Positions 12,282 through 24,263 of a DNA stretch of 64,000 nt are shown piece after piece. Position numbers and translations under genes: made by a program. Source of the DNA: Mytilisepta virgata (taxonomy: Eukaryota; Mollusca; Bivalvia; Mytilida; Mytilidae). How positions within the stretch are numbered: position 1 is the stretch's first letter; each line of letters begins with the position of its first letter. The notes beneath the pieces were generated by a model. It saw only the letters and a program-made list of their open reading frames with translations, was not told the DNA's origin and made no database searches. The DNA lies in contig JAPWFG010000026.1 in the NCBI GenBank assembly GCA_028015205.1, forward strand, positions 1,054,001 through 1,118,000. The letters are read 5' to 3'.

Positions 12282-14243
12282 TTAGTCGTTTTTTAGTTGT
12301 TTCTGTGTTGGAACAAATTCGCTTGACTCTGAGTGCCTGACTGTACGGGATGCTCTTAGTACAATGAGCAGGATGGCAACTTTAAGGGGACAGATATTGG
12401 TGAGTGTCAGTAGGCTTAGAATATAGATCTTTGGATATGATGCATCTGTGTGTGAGCTGGAAGTATCGAGGAAGGTGATTTTGGATTTAGATTTCTCATG
12501 AGTAAATTTAATACTAGGATGTATGTTGTTGGCTTGAGTGATGAAAGTATCTAAATCGTCGTCACTTTTATTCCATTTCATATCCACATCATCTATAAAT
12601 CTATACCAGGAAAGCGGTTTTTCGATGGAAGATTCAATGAGTTGTTTTTCTAATTTGCCCATAAATATGTTGGCATATGATGGAGCCATTTTGGTGCCCA
12701 TAGCAGTTCCATTAACTTGTAGATAATGATCGCCATCAAAGATGAAGTTGTTGTTCTTTAGTACCAACGTGAGCATTTTGACCAGGCATTCAGTAGCTGG
12801 ATGTTTTACTGGTCGGGAATTCCAAACCTCTTTACATGCATCAATGCCATCTGCATGTGGAATATTCGTGTAGAGGGATGTGACGTCCATAGAGACAAGT
12901 GTCGTGTCGGAGGGGAGTGGATTTAAGGCCTGCATTTTTCTTAGATAATCGGTTGTGTCTTTGATGTGAGATGGTAAGTCTTTAACATGTTGGCGAAGAT
13001 GGAAGTCAACGAATTCCGAGATTTTTTCCGTCGGATGACCGTTCGCTGAAACAATAGGTCTTCCTGGGTTATTGGCCTTATGAATTTTAGGTAAAAGATA
13101 AAATCTGCCCGGTTTAGGATTTTCTGGTTTCAAATACTCAAGAGTTTTTTCATCGATGAAACCATCGTCGTGCATTTCTACCAAACTATCAGTTATTTCT
13201 CTGCTGAAAGATGTTGTGGGATCAGAGTCTAGTTTTCGGTAGAACCTTGCATCGCCAAGTTGTCGTTCAGCCTCTTGAATATAAGCAGATTTATCCATGA
13301 CAACCACAGCACTGCCTTTGTCTGCAGGTTTAATGACGATATTGTTGTTGGATCGTAAGTTTTTCAGTGCAGTTCGTTCTTCATTGGTAAGATTGTCAAA
13401 AGGTTTATTGTTTTCTCTAGTATTTCTAATAATGTCCGACTTAAAATTGTCAATAAATGATTCCAATGTGGCATTTTTGCTCGGTTTAGGGATCCAAGTA
13501 CTTTTTTTTATAATTTTGTAGTTGTTCTCATCTTCTGAAGTTTCTGAGTCACTATCCGAGCTACTGTTGTTATTTTCCTTCGACGCGAAATATTCCTTAA
13601 TGCGTAGACGTCTGGCAAAATTGTCAAGATCCTCCGACAATTTAGTTTCATTGACAGGGGCAGGTAGAAAACAGAAATTTAAGCCTCTCGAGAGAAGAGA
13701 TGTTTCAGCTTCCGTTAACTGGTGTTTGGAAAGATTGATCACAATGTTGGATGGTGTATTAGTCTCTAGTGGTCTACGTTTAAAGCGTCGTACTCGTTTC
13801 TTCTTTTCCTCAGATGGTAAAGGAGGATAGATGTATTCAATGCCATCTCTGCGGAATTTTCTTTTTTGCCTCTCACTCAAATTTTGGGATTGTATGGTTG
13901 TTATGTCTTTAAGGCGAGCATTGATAGCATCACAGTTGTCAGGTGTGAGATGTTCTTTGCAGCTATTCAAAAGAGTGTTGAATTCGCCAGTCAGAGTTTT
14001 GAGATGTTCTTCGCAGTGTTGTTTGAGGAGGATCATTAACCGCTTGGAGCAGTGGTAAAGGGTTTGATCCCATCTGCGAAGTAGTGTGTTGGATAGATTG
14101 CCAGGTGTTTGTGGCATGATTTGTAATCCATGAGGAATACTTTCATTATACACATAATGAACTAAATTAGATAGGTGGTGTTCAGTTCTAATTTGCTTTT
14201 GTTTAATAGCTCTAAATAGCTCTAAGTTGTTTAAAATAATCAT
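12282..14243 (-). pseudogene. Penelope-like reverse transcriptase, N-terminal and catalytic part
   Basis: About 650 codons stay open. Recognisable blocks are VIKPADKGSAVVVMDK (near residue 300), RFYLLPKIHK with GRPIVSANG (finger and palm), VSMDVTSLYTNIPH (first catalytic aspartate), GTAMGTKMAPSYANIFM, and RFIDDVD (second catalytic motif, usually Y/F-x-DD). An acidic serine-rich segment (NNNSSSDSDSE) precedes the RT. The frame is lost after KITFLDTSS, so the last 50 or so residues of the open frame are nonsense. Confidence 0.9.
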
Positions 14244-14252
14244 TGATGTTCA

Positions 14253-14254
<2 letters not shown>

Positions 14255-14326
<72 letters not shown>
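14255..14326. repeat. (AT)n microsatellite
   Basis: An uninterrupted AT dinucleotide run of about 72 bp at the 5' border of the Penelope-like element. Confidence 0.95.
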
Positions 14327-14330
<4 letters not shown>

Positions 14331-14692
14331 GTTGGTGGATTTTTTTTTTATCGAAGTGTATAATTTCAATATTTCATAAACTCAGACTTTCACATAAGAG
14401 AGCAACCTTAAATATATTTTTGGGAGGGTAGTTCGTGGTGGGCACAAGAAACAAGTACTCTGTATACTGATTTTTTATGGCAACCACCATGACATGTTTG
14501 GTAGTACCGTGCACGTATTTTTACGAAATGTTCTACGACAGTTTGATTCTATGGTATATTTTTTACTTTAACCTTTATTTCATTAATAACTTTCTTGTTA
14601 TGAAATAAATTTGCAAAATATATTTTGCTCCGATAACATGATTTTAATTGGTCTACGATTAGTTAAACATTGTTGTCCAATCAAACAAAATG

Positions 14693-15090
14693 TTAAGGAT
14701 GCTCGCTGGTCATGTTTTGGTTATTTTATCAGATTTTCGAAATCCTCGGGTTTTATCCATTTCTTAAACATGATTTTTTTTGCACATGAACCCCTACTTT
14801 TTCTTTTATAATTCAATCATATATACCGTAAAATAGTAATTGACAAAATCTTATGAAATTCTTTTTATTTTTTAATATATTTTTGAGAGACTGAAGTTGC
14901 CAATGCAAAGACGAGGAACATTCAAAGAAAACCCATTTCCTGCAATTTTTCAAGGCCTTATAGCTCTAAAATGAGCACATGAACCTATATTTTTTTCTGC
15001 CTTAATTGTTTACTATTCATATGTTCTCTCAAACTAAAATACCTATTTCAAATCCTATGTATGTCCTATTAGACCAGCGATCATCCTTAA
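14693..15090. mobile_element. TTAA-flanked MITE, copy 1
   Basis: 398 bp bounded by TTAA. The start ttaaggatgctcgctggtc is mirrored at the end (gaccagcgatcatccttaa) with a few mismatches. TTAA borders are the hallmark of piggyBac-type target duplication. The interior matches copy 2 at 31662-32065, including the lead-in tggtcatgt. No coding capacity. Confidence 0.8.
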
Positions 15091-15286
15091 TTGAAATAAG
15101 AATGAAATAAAATTAAAAAAGACGCAAAATATTGAAAAATGCGGTTGGTTTTGGCTACTTATATAAATAAATTTGTCTGATTTAATTAGTTTGAATCCAA
15201 CTGATATTCATTTCATACTACAGATTCAGCAGTGAAAAAAAATAACTTTTACGATCTCTAGCTATTGACATTTATCGACATATATA

Positions 15287-15690
15287 GCAAGCCGTTTTAC
15301 TATTTATTCTGACTTCAAGATATCTAATAAACTTTATAAGATATCTCATACAGTTTATAAGATATCTCATATAATTTATAAGATATCTCATATAATTTAT
15401 AAGATATCTCATATAATTTTCTTTTATTAGATATCTTATAAATTATATGAGATATCTTATAAAGTATATAAGATATCTTATATAAAAAATATTTATATGA
15501 TATCTTATAAACTTTATTAGATATTTTATATACTTTATGAGATATCTTATATACTTTAGAAGATATCTTTTATACTTTAGAAGATATCTTATCAAGTATA
15601 TAAGATATCTTATAAAAACTAGATTATATAAGATATCTTATATATTATATGAGCTATCTTGAAGTTAGAATAAATAGTAAAACGGCTTGC
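15287..15690. mobile_element. Fold-back element filled with AGATATCT palindromes
   Basis: Terminal inverted repeats of about 35 bp start gcaagccgttttactattta and end with its complement, with one or two mismatches. Between them lie roughly 15 short AT-rich units, each centred on AGATATCT, itself a perfect palindrome. Nearly the whole element can fold on itself. Confidence 0.85.
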
Positions 15691-15704
15691 CATAGATATA
15701 TCTT

Positions 15705-15970
15705 CTAGATACTAACCCGAAACTGATACTTAGAATATACTGTTACAAAAATGTAAAATTTTGCAAAGCCTAAGGAGTGTCTCCCTCGTGCGTGGCTATG
15801 TCATTAAAACGTTTTGGCATAACCCCTTTTGGTAATTTTGGAAATTTTGAATTGCTTTTCAACCTTTTGGATTATTGTTTTTGATTTCGACATTTTAGGC
15901 GTTGAGCACAACTGATGAGTCGTAAGTCACATCTTGTGCATCAAAATTGGTATCAAAGGATTGTATCTCT
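15705..15970 (-). repeat. Dispersed short repeat, full-type copy
   Basis: Read on the minus strand it begins tttgataccaattttgat and ends in a cgggttagtat-like end, including gagggagacactcctta. The same unit recurs at 34092/40609-40985, 46295-46615, 49905-50155, 59140-59315 and 60410-60560. No obvious pol III boxes were confirmed. Confidence 0.7.
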
Positions 15971-16197
15971 GATGATTCATAATTCAGAAGGTGACTGTTT
16001 ACTGTTACACTGTAGAATATGTTATGTTGTACGATAGTTTAACTGTTGTTAGCCTTTTGTTTTACCTGTTTAAGAACAAAATATTGAACTTTATTACTTG
16101 TTCTGACTTGACAGTTACACGAGTTATTTTAGTAAATTACTGAATAAGTGAAAATGGTCAAAATGGACCATTTATTATATCCCCTGCGAAAACAGTT

Positions 16198-16745
16198 TTT
16201 TTTTTGGTTTTTGTTTTTGTTTTTGTTTTTGTTTTTGTTTTTTGTTTTTTGTTTTTTTTTGGGGGGGAGGGAGGGGTATATAGGAATTGTCCGTCCGTCT
16301 GTCTGTCTGTCCATGTACATTGTAAGCGCAACTCCTCCTAAACAGTTCAATGGCGAAGGGAGATAATTCATCTTAAGGTTTAACATGTTTAATGCTTGTA
16401 AGCGCAATTCCTCCTAAACCTTTCAATTCTGTTTGATGAAACTTTATATGAAGGTTGGGATTCATATGTAGATGTTTATGAAGCAAGATAATTATCGCTG
16501 GATGCTTGCAAAGGGAGATAATAAAATTTAAGGGTTTTACAAATTTAAAACTTGTCAGCGTAACTCCTCCTTAACCATTCAATGAATTTTGATGAAACGT
16601 TATATGAAGTTTGGGCAGCATATGTAGATATACATGAAAGAAGACAATTATCACCGGATGCTTGCAAAGGCAGATACTTCAACTTATGGGTTTGAAGTTT
16701 GTAAGCGTAAACTTCTAGTATTTCAAATGGGGTATCACTCACTGA
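16198..16745. repeat. Degenerate tandem repeat of mollusc type
   Basis: A (TTTTTG)n tract and a GTCT/GTCC run precede about three or four diverged units starting near 16322, 16396, 16552 and 16699. Each begins gtaagcgcaactcctcc or similar and contains tggatgcttgcaaagg and ttatatgaag. Spacing varies from about 75 to 156 bp. Confidence 0.6.
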
Positions 16746-18235
16746 GGTCACTCACAGTTCTAGTTATTCATGGATTATGATGGTCTTTAATTAACCATTC
16801 AACTTATCCATTAGTTGAATTTCTGGTTAAAGATATCCGTTCAACATGATTTCTAAATGGAATAGTATAAATGTCTCCAAATTTGTTCAATGATCAATTA
16901 TTCTATTGCACATTGGTAGATTTGAAGTAAATGTATTATATGTTAGTGCAGTATCAGATTGACGGTTAGTGCAGTATCAGAAACCCTGTTAAGACTCAAA
17001 ACAACAATAAGGAATGGGAAAATGAGGTTAGTGCGAAAAATTTAGCAGCAGCGCTGCAGACCAGCACGTCAGTGCTATGTTTTTAAACTGCTCAGACAAG
17101 ACTCGCAGTTTACTAAAGAAAATTTAAATAAATTTCATAATCAACTGGTCATCGTCGTAGAATCTATATATATCCACTCGAATACGGAATTTCTTATACT
17201 AAATAAATTGATACATGCACTCGGAAAATTAGAAGAATTACAAATGCAATTTTACTAGGGAAACTTTGTTTTGTAACTCCCGTGCATGAAATTAAGTTTC
17301 ATATTCTCAGTCGCTAGTATGTTAATGTTGGTATAAAATTAGGACTTTAAATGACCAATCATAATACTTTTTTCTGGTCATTTGGATTTATATCTGCTCT
17401 ACAACAATGTAGAGTTTTATTTTGGCTTTGTTTGAGCACGCTTTCGGACATGCTTTGTTGGGTGTGCATAAATGTAGGCTTTTTACTTGACGTTTGTCAT
17501 TTAGTGAAGGGTAAACTTCATTAAATTAAAACACAAAATAGGAGTTGAAGCTATATGTTTAGCATTGATTAGCAGTTGACCATTAAAAGATACTTATCTT
17601 AACAAAGTATGTTTCAAATTTTAACAAGATATATTGAGCACATCGAAGTCTACACGATTTTTAATTTACCCAAAAATTGTTAATTTTGTGATTTTTCGTG
17701 CACATTTGATTTTTTTACGGACAAGGCGACATAACTCCAGAACAACATCTGACTTTAATACGGTAACAGTATAGACATGATAGAGGAGCCTAAGGAAATT
17801 TCAGTCTAGTGAGTCTTTTTAGCAACTTCAAACTTTGATCACAGATACAAAGAACTTGGCAATATTTTGTAACCATTTTTCACCATTTTAGTAAGGATGA
17901 TTTAAGTTTTTTAGAATATTTATGAATATTTACCCTGGAAACAATAAGAAAAATGTGTTCGTGTACTTATTAATAAAGTTTAATTTTTTAAGTAGAAAGG
18001 CTAATAAATGTATCAAAATTACTATGTTACAGATTATCGGCAATTCGTACATATTTCCTTTGATCTTTTTGCCTAGGATATTTTTGAGTTTCACATACAG
18101 GCTGTATCACTGAAAATATTAGTGATATTTTTTCAGAAAAAAATGAATTACCGATAAACAGAATAATGGGTAGTTTCGGGCTCGTCTAGATATTCCACAT
18201 CATATAGTCAGTATCAAAAACCAAACTACCTATTA
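16746..18235. other. Intergenic sequence, nothing recognised
   Basis: AT-rich with no long open frame and no repeat family I can place. A small duplication of ttagtgcagtatcaga occurs near 16940-16980. Confidence 0.4.
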
Positions 18236-18237
18236 TT

Positions 18238-20256
18238 AGGTCTTTCCACTTACCGTGGAAAGACCTATTACCATTGTTGAGAAATAAACGAAAAACCGAA
18301 AATTTAAACGTTCTGGGGCAATAACGCCTATAAAATGACGCCATACAACTTTTATGCAAATGTAACAAAGCTAGGCCTAAACGTCCTTAACATTTTCACC
18401 ATTACATTTTATCAGCTATCTTTTACCGTTTCAGATGAGAAGCGATAACAAGCAAAAGTCAAAATTTAGAACTTGACCTTGACCTTTGACCTTGACCTCA
18501 TTTTACTTGTTAGGGGTCATGGACCCTAAATACAAAGTTTCATGTTGATATCTCAACTCAATAACAATTTGTATGATACACCAAAAGTGAAAGTCTTTTG
18601 AAGGGAAATAACTGTCATATGGAGTCTCCGGATAGCTTCGGTCAAAAATCTATCAAATCATCCTGAGGATATAACGAGCAATTTGGTAAAATAAATTAGT
18701 CGGTTTCTTATACGGTTGCGACGTTTAAGTAATAACAAGAAAAACAGTGTTCGGGGAGGTAACTCTTACATGGAAAAGTTTTTGGTTACGCGGTGTCAGT
18801 TTCAAAAGCGTATTAACTGTTCGATATCATATACCATATATCTAAGCGACATCTTGCGAAACAAAAAAACAGCGAAGGAAAAAATATTAGGCGGAAGAAA
18901 AAAAATAATAATCATAAGAAAACCAATAGGTCTTTCCACGGAAAGTGGAAAGACCTAATAATAATCAGAAGAAAACCAATAGGTCTTTCCACAGAAAATG
19001 GAAAGATCTAATAATAATCAGAAGAAAACCACATGATAAAGGCATGTGGTCTTTTGTTCTGACATCAAGGATTGATAACCTTCAAATTGGCATCAAGGTC
19101 AAAGGTCAAGGTCAAGTTATAAATTTTGACTTTTGCTTGTTATCGCTTTTCCTCTGAAACGGTAAAAGATAGCTGATAAAATGAAATGGAGAAAATGTTT
19201 AGGACGTTGAGACCTAGCTTTGTTACATTTGCATAAAAGTTGTATGACCTCATTTTATAGGCGTAATTGCCTCTTAAACATTTAACTTTTCGGTTTTTCG
19301 TTTAATTCTCAACAATGGTACATGATAAAGGCATGAGGTCTTTTGTTTTAACATCAAGGATTGATAACCTTCAAATTGGCATCAAGGTCAAAGGTCAAGG
19401 TCAAGTTCTATTATTTGACATTTGCTTGTTATCACTACTCCTCTGAAATGGTAAAAGATAGCCAAGGAAATGTAATGGTGGAAATGTTTAGGACATTGAT
19501 GAGCAACTTTGTTACATTTGAGTTAAAGTTGTATGACGTCATTTTTTGGGAGTAATTGCGCCTAGAACGTTCAAACTTAAGGTTTTTCGTTTATAACTTG
19601 ACGATGGTACATAATAATGGCATGGGGTCTTCTGCAGTGACCTCAGCGACCAATGACCTTGAAAAAGGTCACAAGGTCAAAGGTCAAGGTCATGACCTTT
19701 ATTACGTATTTTGCATTTTTTCATACTTTATAAGGTTTTTTTTCAGATTTTTAAAGCAATTAAAGTTATTGAAAGGGTGAAATTCAGGCACTACTTTTGA
19801 TGATGTTATTTCTGGCGACGTTATTATTTCTGTAGAAGTTTTTAGACGTTTTGAATATGTTGGAATGTTACTTAACGTGACAATCTTACAGCCCATGAAA
19901 ACGTCTAGAATAGTCAATTTATAAGGTCACATTAATGACGTTTTTGATGTTTATAGTGCAAAACAGTATAATTCATCACAAACATTTAGTTAACCAGAAA
20001 TAAACATTTTTCTTAGATATTCAAACTAGCAGTCCATATATTTTTTAACAATTGTGAAATTACCTATCATATCAAACCAGAAGTGATATTTGTAATACAG
20101 GAAGTAGCATAATACCTCCTTTATTTCAATCAAAAGTATATAGAACCAAATATTTTTGCAATCGCTGAAAGCTTAGCTATGCTCTAAAACCAACAATTAC
20201 ATTTTAAACCTCATTTTTTGTTATCAACAAATCTGCAATTTAGGTGGAAAGACCTT
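18238..20256. mobile_element. About 2-kb non-autonomous element with inverted arms and AGGTCA arrays
   Basis: Starts aggtctttccac and ends with its complement gtggaaagacct. A left arm (about 18260-18505) is repeated inverted at about 19090-19325 and again directly at about 19386-19615. All arms carry clustered AGGTCA/TGACCT half-sites. In the middle, small palindromes ggtctttccac/gtggaaagacc recur at 18930-19015. No transposase was found. Confidence 0.65.
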
Positions 20257-21500
20257 CAATTGTTCTCTGAACAATTGGTTTTTAATTCTATATATATTTG
20301 TTGATACAAACAGAAAATTATGTACGTGAACAACAGAATGGATACAACAACATTTCTAATCAATCAAAGCCACCTATGGCATATCAGTTAAAAAGATAAA
20401 AAATAACGATGCAGCGATTAATCAATATCTTTAAATTTAAATAGCAATATTTGTACTAACTTTAAAACATTTGTCTACCTTAAACAATGTACAAAAACGT
20501 TGATGCAAAACGTTGATTTCATACAGTTTTAATTTTATGATTTCTAAAACTAACTTAGCTTTAAAGCAGAAGATTTCGGAGTATTTAAATATATCTTTAA
20601 CATTATTAGTGCTGCTAGCTCTGTTTATAATTTACGTATTGAAATACTAACCGTGCACGCAGTCCATCCTTTGAAATCGTACGCCGTCTTCATTCTGATT
20701 CTATAAAATAATACGCATGGTTTACAAAAATTTGTATTTTAAATGGTGAAAGAAATTCAAAACACGGGAAACGTAGGGCATATATCTTCTCCTTTCTTAG
20801 GAAATAAATATATTTGACGATTATAACATGTGAACATTTATAAAATGGAGAAGCCGGTGATGGCCAATATAAGACATTTTCGAAAAGTCATCTATACAGA
20901 CACTTACACAGCCACTGACATCGATGACTTCACTGACTAAAAAAATTTCGAAATACAAGTTAGATTTGCTGCAAAAAAAGCAAAGGAATTGCGCTGGGCA
21001 AAAATAATCATTTTGTTATCAGATTATGCCAATATGATGAAATAATTTATTTATCATTTAGAGACAGTCTATGATTAAGTTTTTGTCGTTCCACAAATAG
21101 TTGTTTAAGAGATCTGTAAAACAATATTTTCCTTGTCAAAATGACCGGCACATGACATGGGCTTTCATGTCCAAGTTATAATTTCATTTTTCAGCTGTAT
21201 TTGTAACATTGGTATCCTTGTGTATAATCATCAGATTTGTTCAGTGTTATGTTTTCTCTATGACCTTTGACCATGAAGAGCAAATGAATCTAAATGAAAT
21301 ATTTGAATGAAAATCCTTACACAGAATGTAATATGTTGGAAAGTGTACATTAAAAAAGTGTATATTGCGTTAGGAATTTTGTAATCATCTATGGTTCTTT
21401 GAAGGAAAATATTTAGTGGAATCGTGTGTTGCTACACTGAAATACTAATTATTTTGCGTATTTCGTGAACATTACATTACAATAATGTTAATATAAAAGA
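20257..21500. other. Intergenic sequence, nothing recognised
   Basis: AT-rich sequence without an open frame of note or a clear repeat boundary. Confidence 0.4.
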
Positions 21501-22080
21501 TATTTGGCCATGAAAATGAGGTCAGGAAAACGTTTCATCTGCCAGACTGAATCCAATGCATATACCCAGCAAATTATTTAAACGTATTAAGAAAAATATT
21601 GACGCTAGTCACTGGACTGTGAAAATGAGGTCAAAGTAACGCCTGCCAGAATGACATGTACACCTTCCAATGTAATGATCTGCACACAAAATAAAATTTA
21701 CATATCCCTTACAGTTACTGAGAAACTGACCTAATCACGAAAATATTGCACAAATTCATCAAAGTCAGTCAAAGGTCATCGTTACCGACCGACGATTGTC
21801 AAAGGTGAAATTGAGGTCAGTGTCAAGTAATACCTGTCAGACAAGTACACTTTGTCGTGTCTCTACACACCAATTATTGTTTATCTTTGTTTATCTATCC
21901 ATTATAGTTATTTAGAAACATTGAAAACGAGGTCAAGGTAAAGTGATACCTGGTAGACTGACATGTGTATCCTCCAATGTATGCACACATAAAGTAGGAA
22001 ACATATACTTATAAATCCTGAAAAAGGACCTCATCACAAAAAATGTGACATAGATTTTATCAAAGCCAATCAACTGTAGA
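21500..22080. repeat. Diverged tandem repeat (gaaaatgaggtca units)
   Basis: Four old units start gaaaatgaggtca or close variants near 21513, 21618, 21807 and 21926. They share tgccaga-ctga and cctccaatgta blocks about 110-190 bp apart. Similar units are common in mollusc genomes. Confidence 0.5.
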
Positions 22081-22187
22081 TTTGAGGTTGTGCAAATAAG
22101 CCAATTGAGGTGAAATTAATGAAAAAAACTCAGATGAGCAATAGTAATAATAGAAGCACTATGTTCATCCCGTAAATATGTGAGATC

Positions 22188-22412
22188 TCATATAATATTT
22201 TTTACCTTTTGAGATAACATAATAGCTATTTGTTTGATTCTATTTTCAACTTTATTATTAAAAGAACTATGAAAATTCTTAAAATAATCATGCCTGACAT
22301 CTTGATCAACTGAATTGCCAGGGGAATCATTATTTTTTTCAGTTTTTAAATCATTTATCAATTTCCAGTATTGTTTAGGATCATCAGTACCTAATGAGTC
22401 TAATTTTTCAAT
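22188..22412 (-). pseudogene. LINE ORF2 fragment between endonuclease and RT
   Basis: The minus-strand frame reads LGTDDPKQYWKLINDLK then DYFKNFHSSFNNKVENRI. This is the linker that follows the endonuclease in many non-LTR retrotransposons (the DPKxYWKLI and YFKxL pattern). Only this piece survives; it stops where the 52-bp minisatellite begins. Confidence 0.65.
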
Positions 22413-22419
22413 AATATCC

Positions 22420-23865
22420 AGTACTGGAATCAAAGCCACAGTAAGACAGGAGGATCTAATTAAGAGTACCAAGTACTGGAGTCAAAGCCACAGTAAGATA
22501 AGAGCATCTAATTAAGAGTACCTAGTACTGGCATCAAAGCCACAGTAAGACAAGAGGATACAATTAAGAGTACCCAGAACCGGAATCAAAGCCACAGTAA
22601 GACAAGAGGATACAATTAAGAGTACCTAGTACTGGAATCAAGGCCACAGTAAGACAAGAGGATACAATTAAGAGTACCTAGTACTTGAATCAAGGCCACA
22701 GTAAGACAAGAGGATCTAATTAAGAGTACCTAGTACTGGAATCAAATCCACAGTAAGACAAGTGCATCTAATTTTGAGTACCTAGAACTGGAATCAAAGC
22801 CACAGTAAGACAAGTGGATACAATTAAGAGTACCTAGTACTGGAATCAAAGCACAGTAAGACAAGCGCATCTAATTAAGGGTACCTAGTACTGGAATCAA
22901 ACCCACAGTAAGACAAGAGCATCTAATTTTGAGTACCTAGAACTGGAATCAAAGCCGCAGTAAGACAAGAGGATACAATTAAGAGTACCTAGTACTGGAA
23001 TCAAGGTCACAGTAAGACAAGATGATACAATTAAGAGTACCTAGTAGTGGAATCAAATCCACAGTAAGACAAGAGCATCTAATTTTGAGTACCTAGAACT
23101 GAAATCAAATCCACAGTAAGACAAGAGGATACAATTAAGAGTACCTAGTACTGGAATCAAGGTCACAGTAAGACAAGAGGATACAATTAAGATTACCTAG
23201 TACTGAATCAAAGCCACAATTAGACAAGAGCATGTAATCAAGAGTACCTAATACTGGAATCAAAGCCACAGTAAGACAGGAGGATCTAATTAAGAGTACC
23301 TAATAGTAAAATCAAATCCACAGTAAGACAAGAGCATTTATTTTGAGTACCTAGAACTGGAATCAAAGCCACAGTAAGACAAGAGAATACAATTAAGAGT
23401 ACCTAGTACTTGAATCAAGGTCGCAGTAAGACAAGAGGATACAATTAAGAGTACCTAGTACTGGAATCAAATCCACATTAAGACAAGAGCATCTAATTAA
23501 GAGTACCTAGTACTGGAATCAAATCCACAGTAAGACAAGAGGATACAATTAAGAGTACCTTGTACTGGAATCAAAGCCATAGTAAGACAAGGGGATCTAA
23601 TTAAGAGTACCTAGTACTGGAATCAAATCCACAGTAAGACAAAAGGGTCTAATTAAGAGTACCTAAAACTGGAATCAAAGCCACAGTAAGACAGGAGGAT
23701 CTAATTAAGAGTACCTAGTACTGAAATCAAAGCCACAGTAAGACAAGAGGATCTAAATTAGAGTACCTAGTAGTGGAATCAATCCAGAGTAAGATAAGAG
23801 GGTCTAATTAAGAGTACCTGGTACTGGAATCAAAGCCACAGTTAGATAAGATGATTTAAATAAGA
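22420..23865. repeat. 52-bp minisatellite, about 27 copies
   Basis: Unit of about 52 bp containing gtactggaatcaaagccaca, gtaagacaagaggatctaat and taagagtaccta. Copies differ at recurrent positions (agaggatac versus agagcatct; aagccac versus aatccac), and higher-order alternation is visible. No promoter or gene overlaps it. Confidence 0.92.
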
Positions 23866-23914
23866 GAACCCAGTTAAGAAAAACGAGGGAAACTTTTTGA
23901 ATTAAAGAACTATG

Positions 23915-24263
23915 CGCCTTTTAACAAAGACGAATATGGATGTCATCATGACTTTGTTGACAGGTATGAAAAAACCGTTTCCCAGTTGAAAATGGACCTG
24001 TTCCATTGATGGTATCCCTTCCTCATACCGAATTTGACTTGGGCAGCATGACGGGTGTCCTGCAGGAAGCAGAGACTGCTTACTCCTCCGGAGCACCTGA
24101 GTCTACCCCCGGTTTTTTGGTGGGGTCCATGTTCTTCATATGTTTCTAGTTTTTAATTGTATACATGTATTGTTTTTGGTCTTGTCTTCGTTTTTCTCGG
24201 GAGTTTGTCAGTTTTTCGATTTTCATCTCCATCGAATATCTCTTTGGTATTTCTTGACTTTAC
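23915..24263 (+). repeat. Family-I Penelope-like 3' end
   Basis: The end of an RT frame (near gactttgttgacaggtatga) is followed by tgatggtatccctt, gggtgtcctgcaggaag, gagcacctgagtctaccccc and ggtatttcttgacttta. The same order is seen at 42700-42993. Confidence 0.75.

Larger units (their letters stand above)
11290..14250 (-). mobile_element. Decayed Penelope-like retroelement (RT plus GIY-YIG)
   Basis: On the minus strand this region encodes the reverse transcriptase then the endonuclease of a Penelope-like element, in family order. It ends in a tandem motif that may be a hammerhead remnant. The frame is broken by a frameshift near 12430, a stop near 12382 and a second frameshift near 11935, so the copy is inactive. 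It is upstream of, and on the same strand as, the macrodomain gene; whether it sits in one of its introns is unknown. A long AT dinucleotide run lies directly at its 5' side. Confidence 0.85.

Noticed and set aside
16129..16407. 92-codon frame with a Lys/Asn-rich tract
   Set aside because: It is the complement of a (TTTTTG)n run inside a degenerate repeat.
19090..19115. Genuine nuclear-receptor enhancer
   Set aside because: The AGGTCA strings are part of a repeated element and no nearby gene is evident; reported only as a hypothesis.
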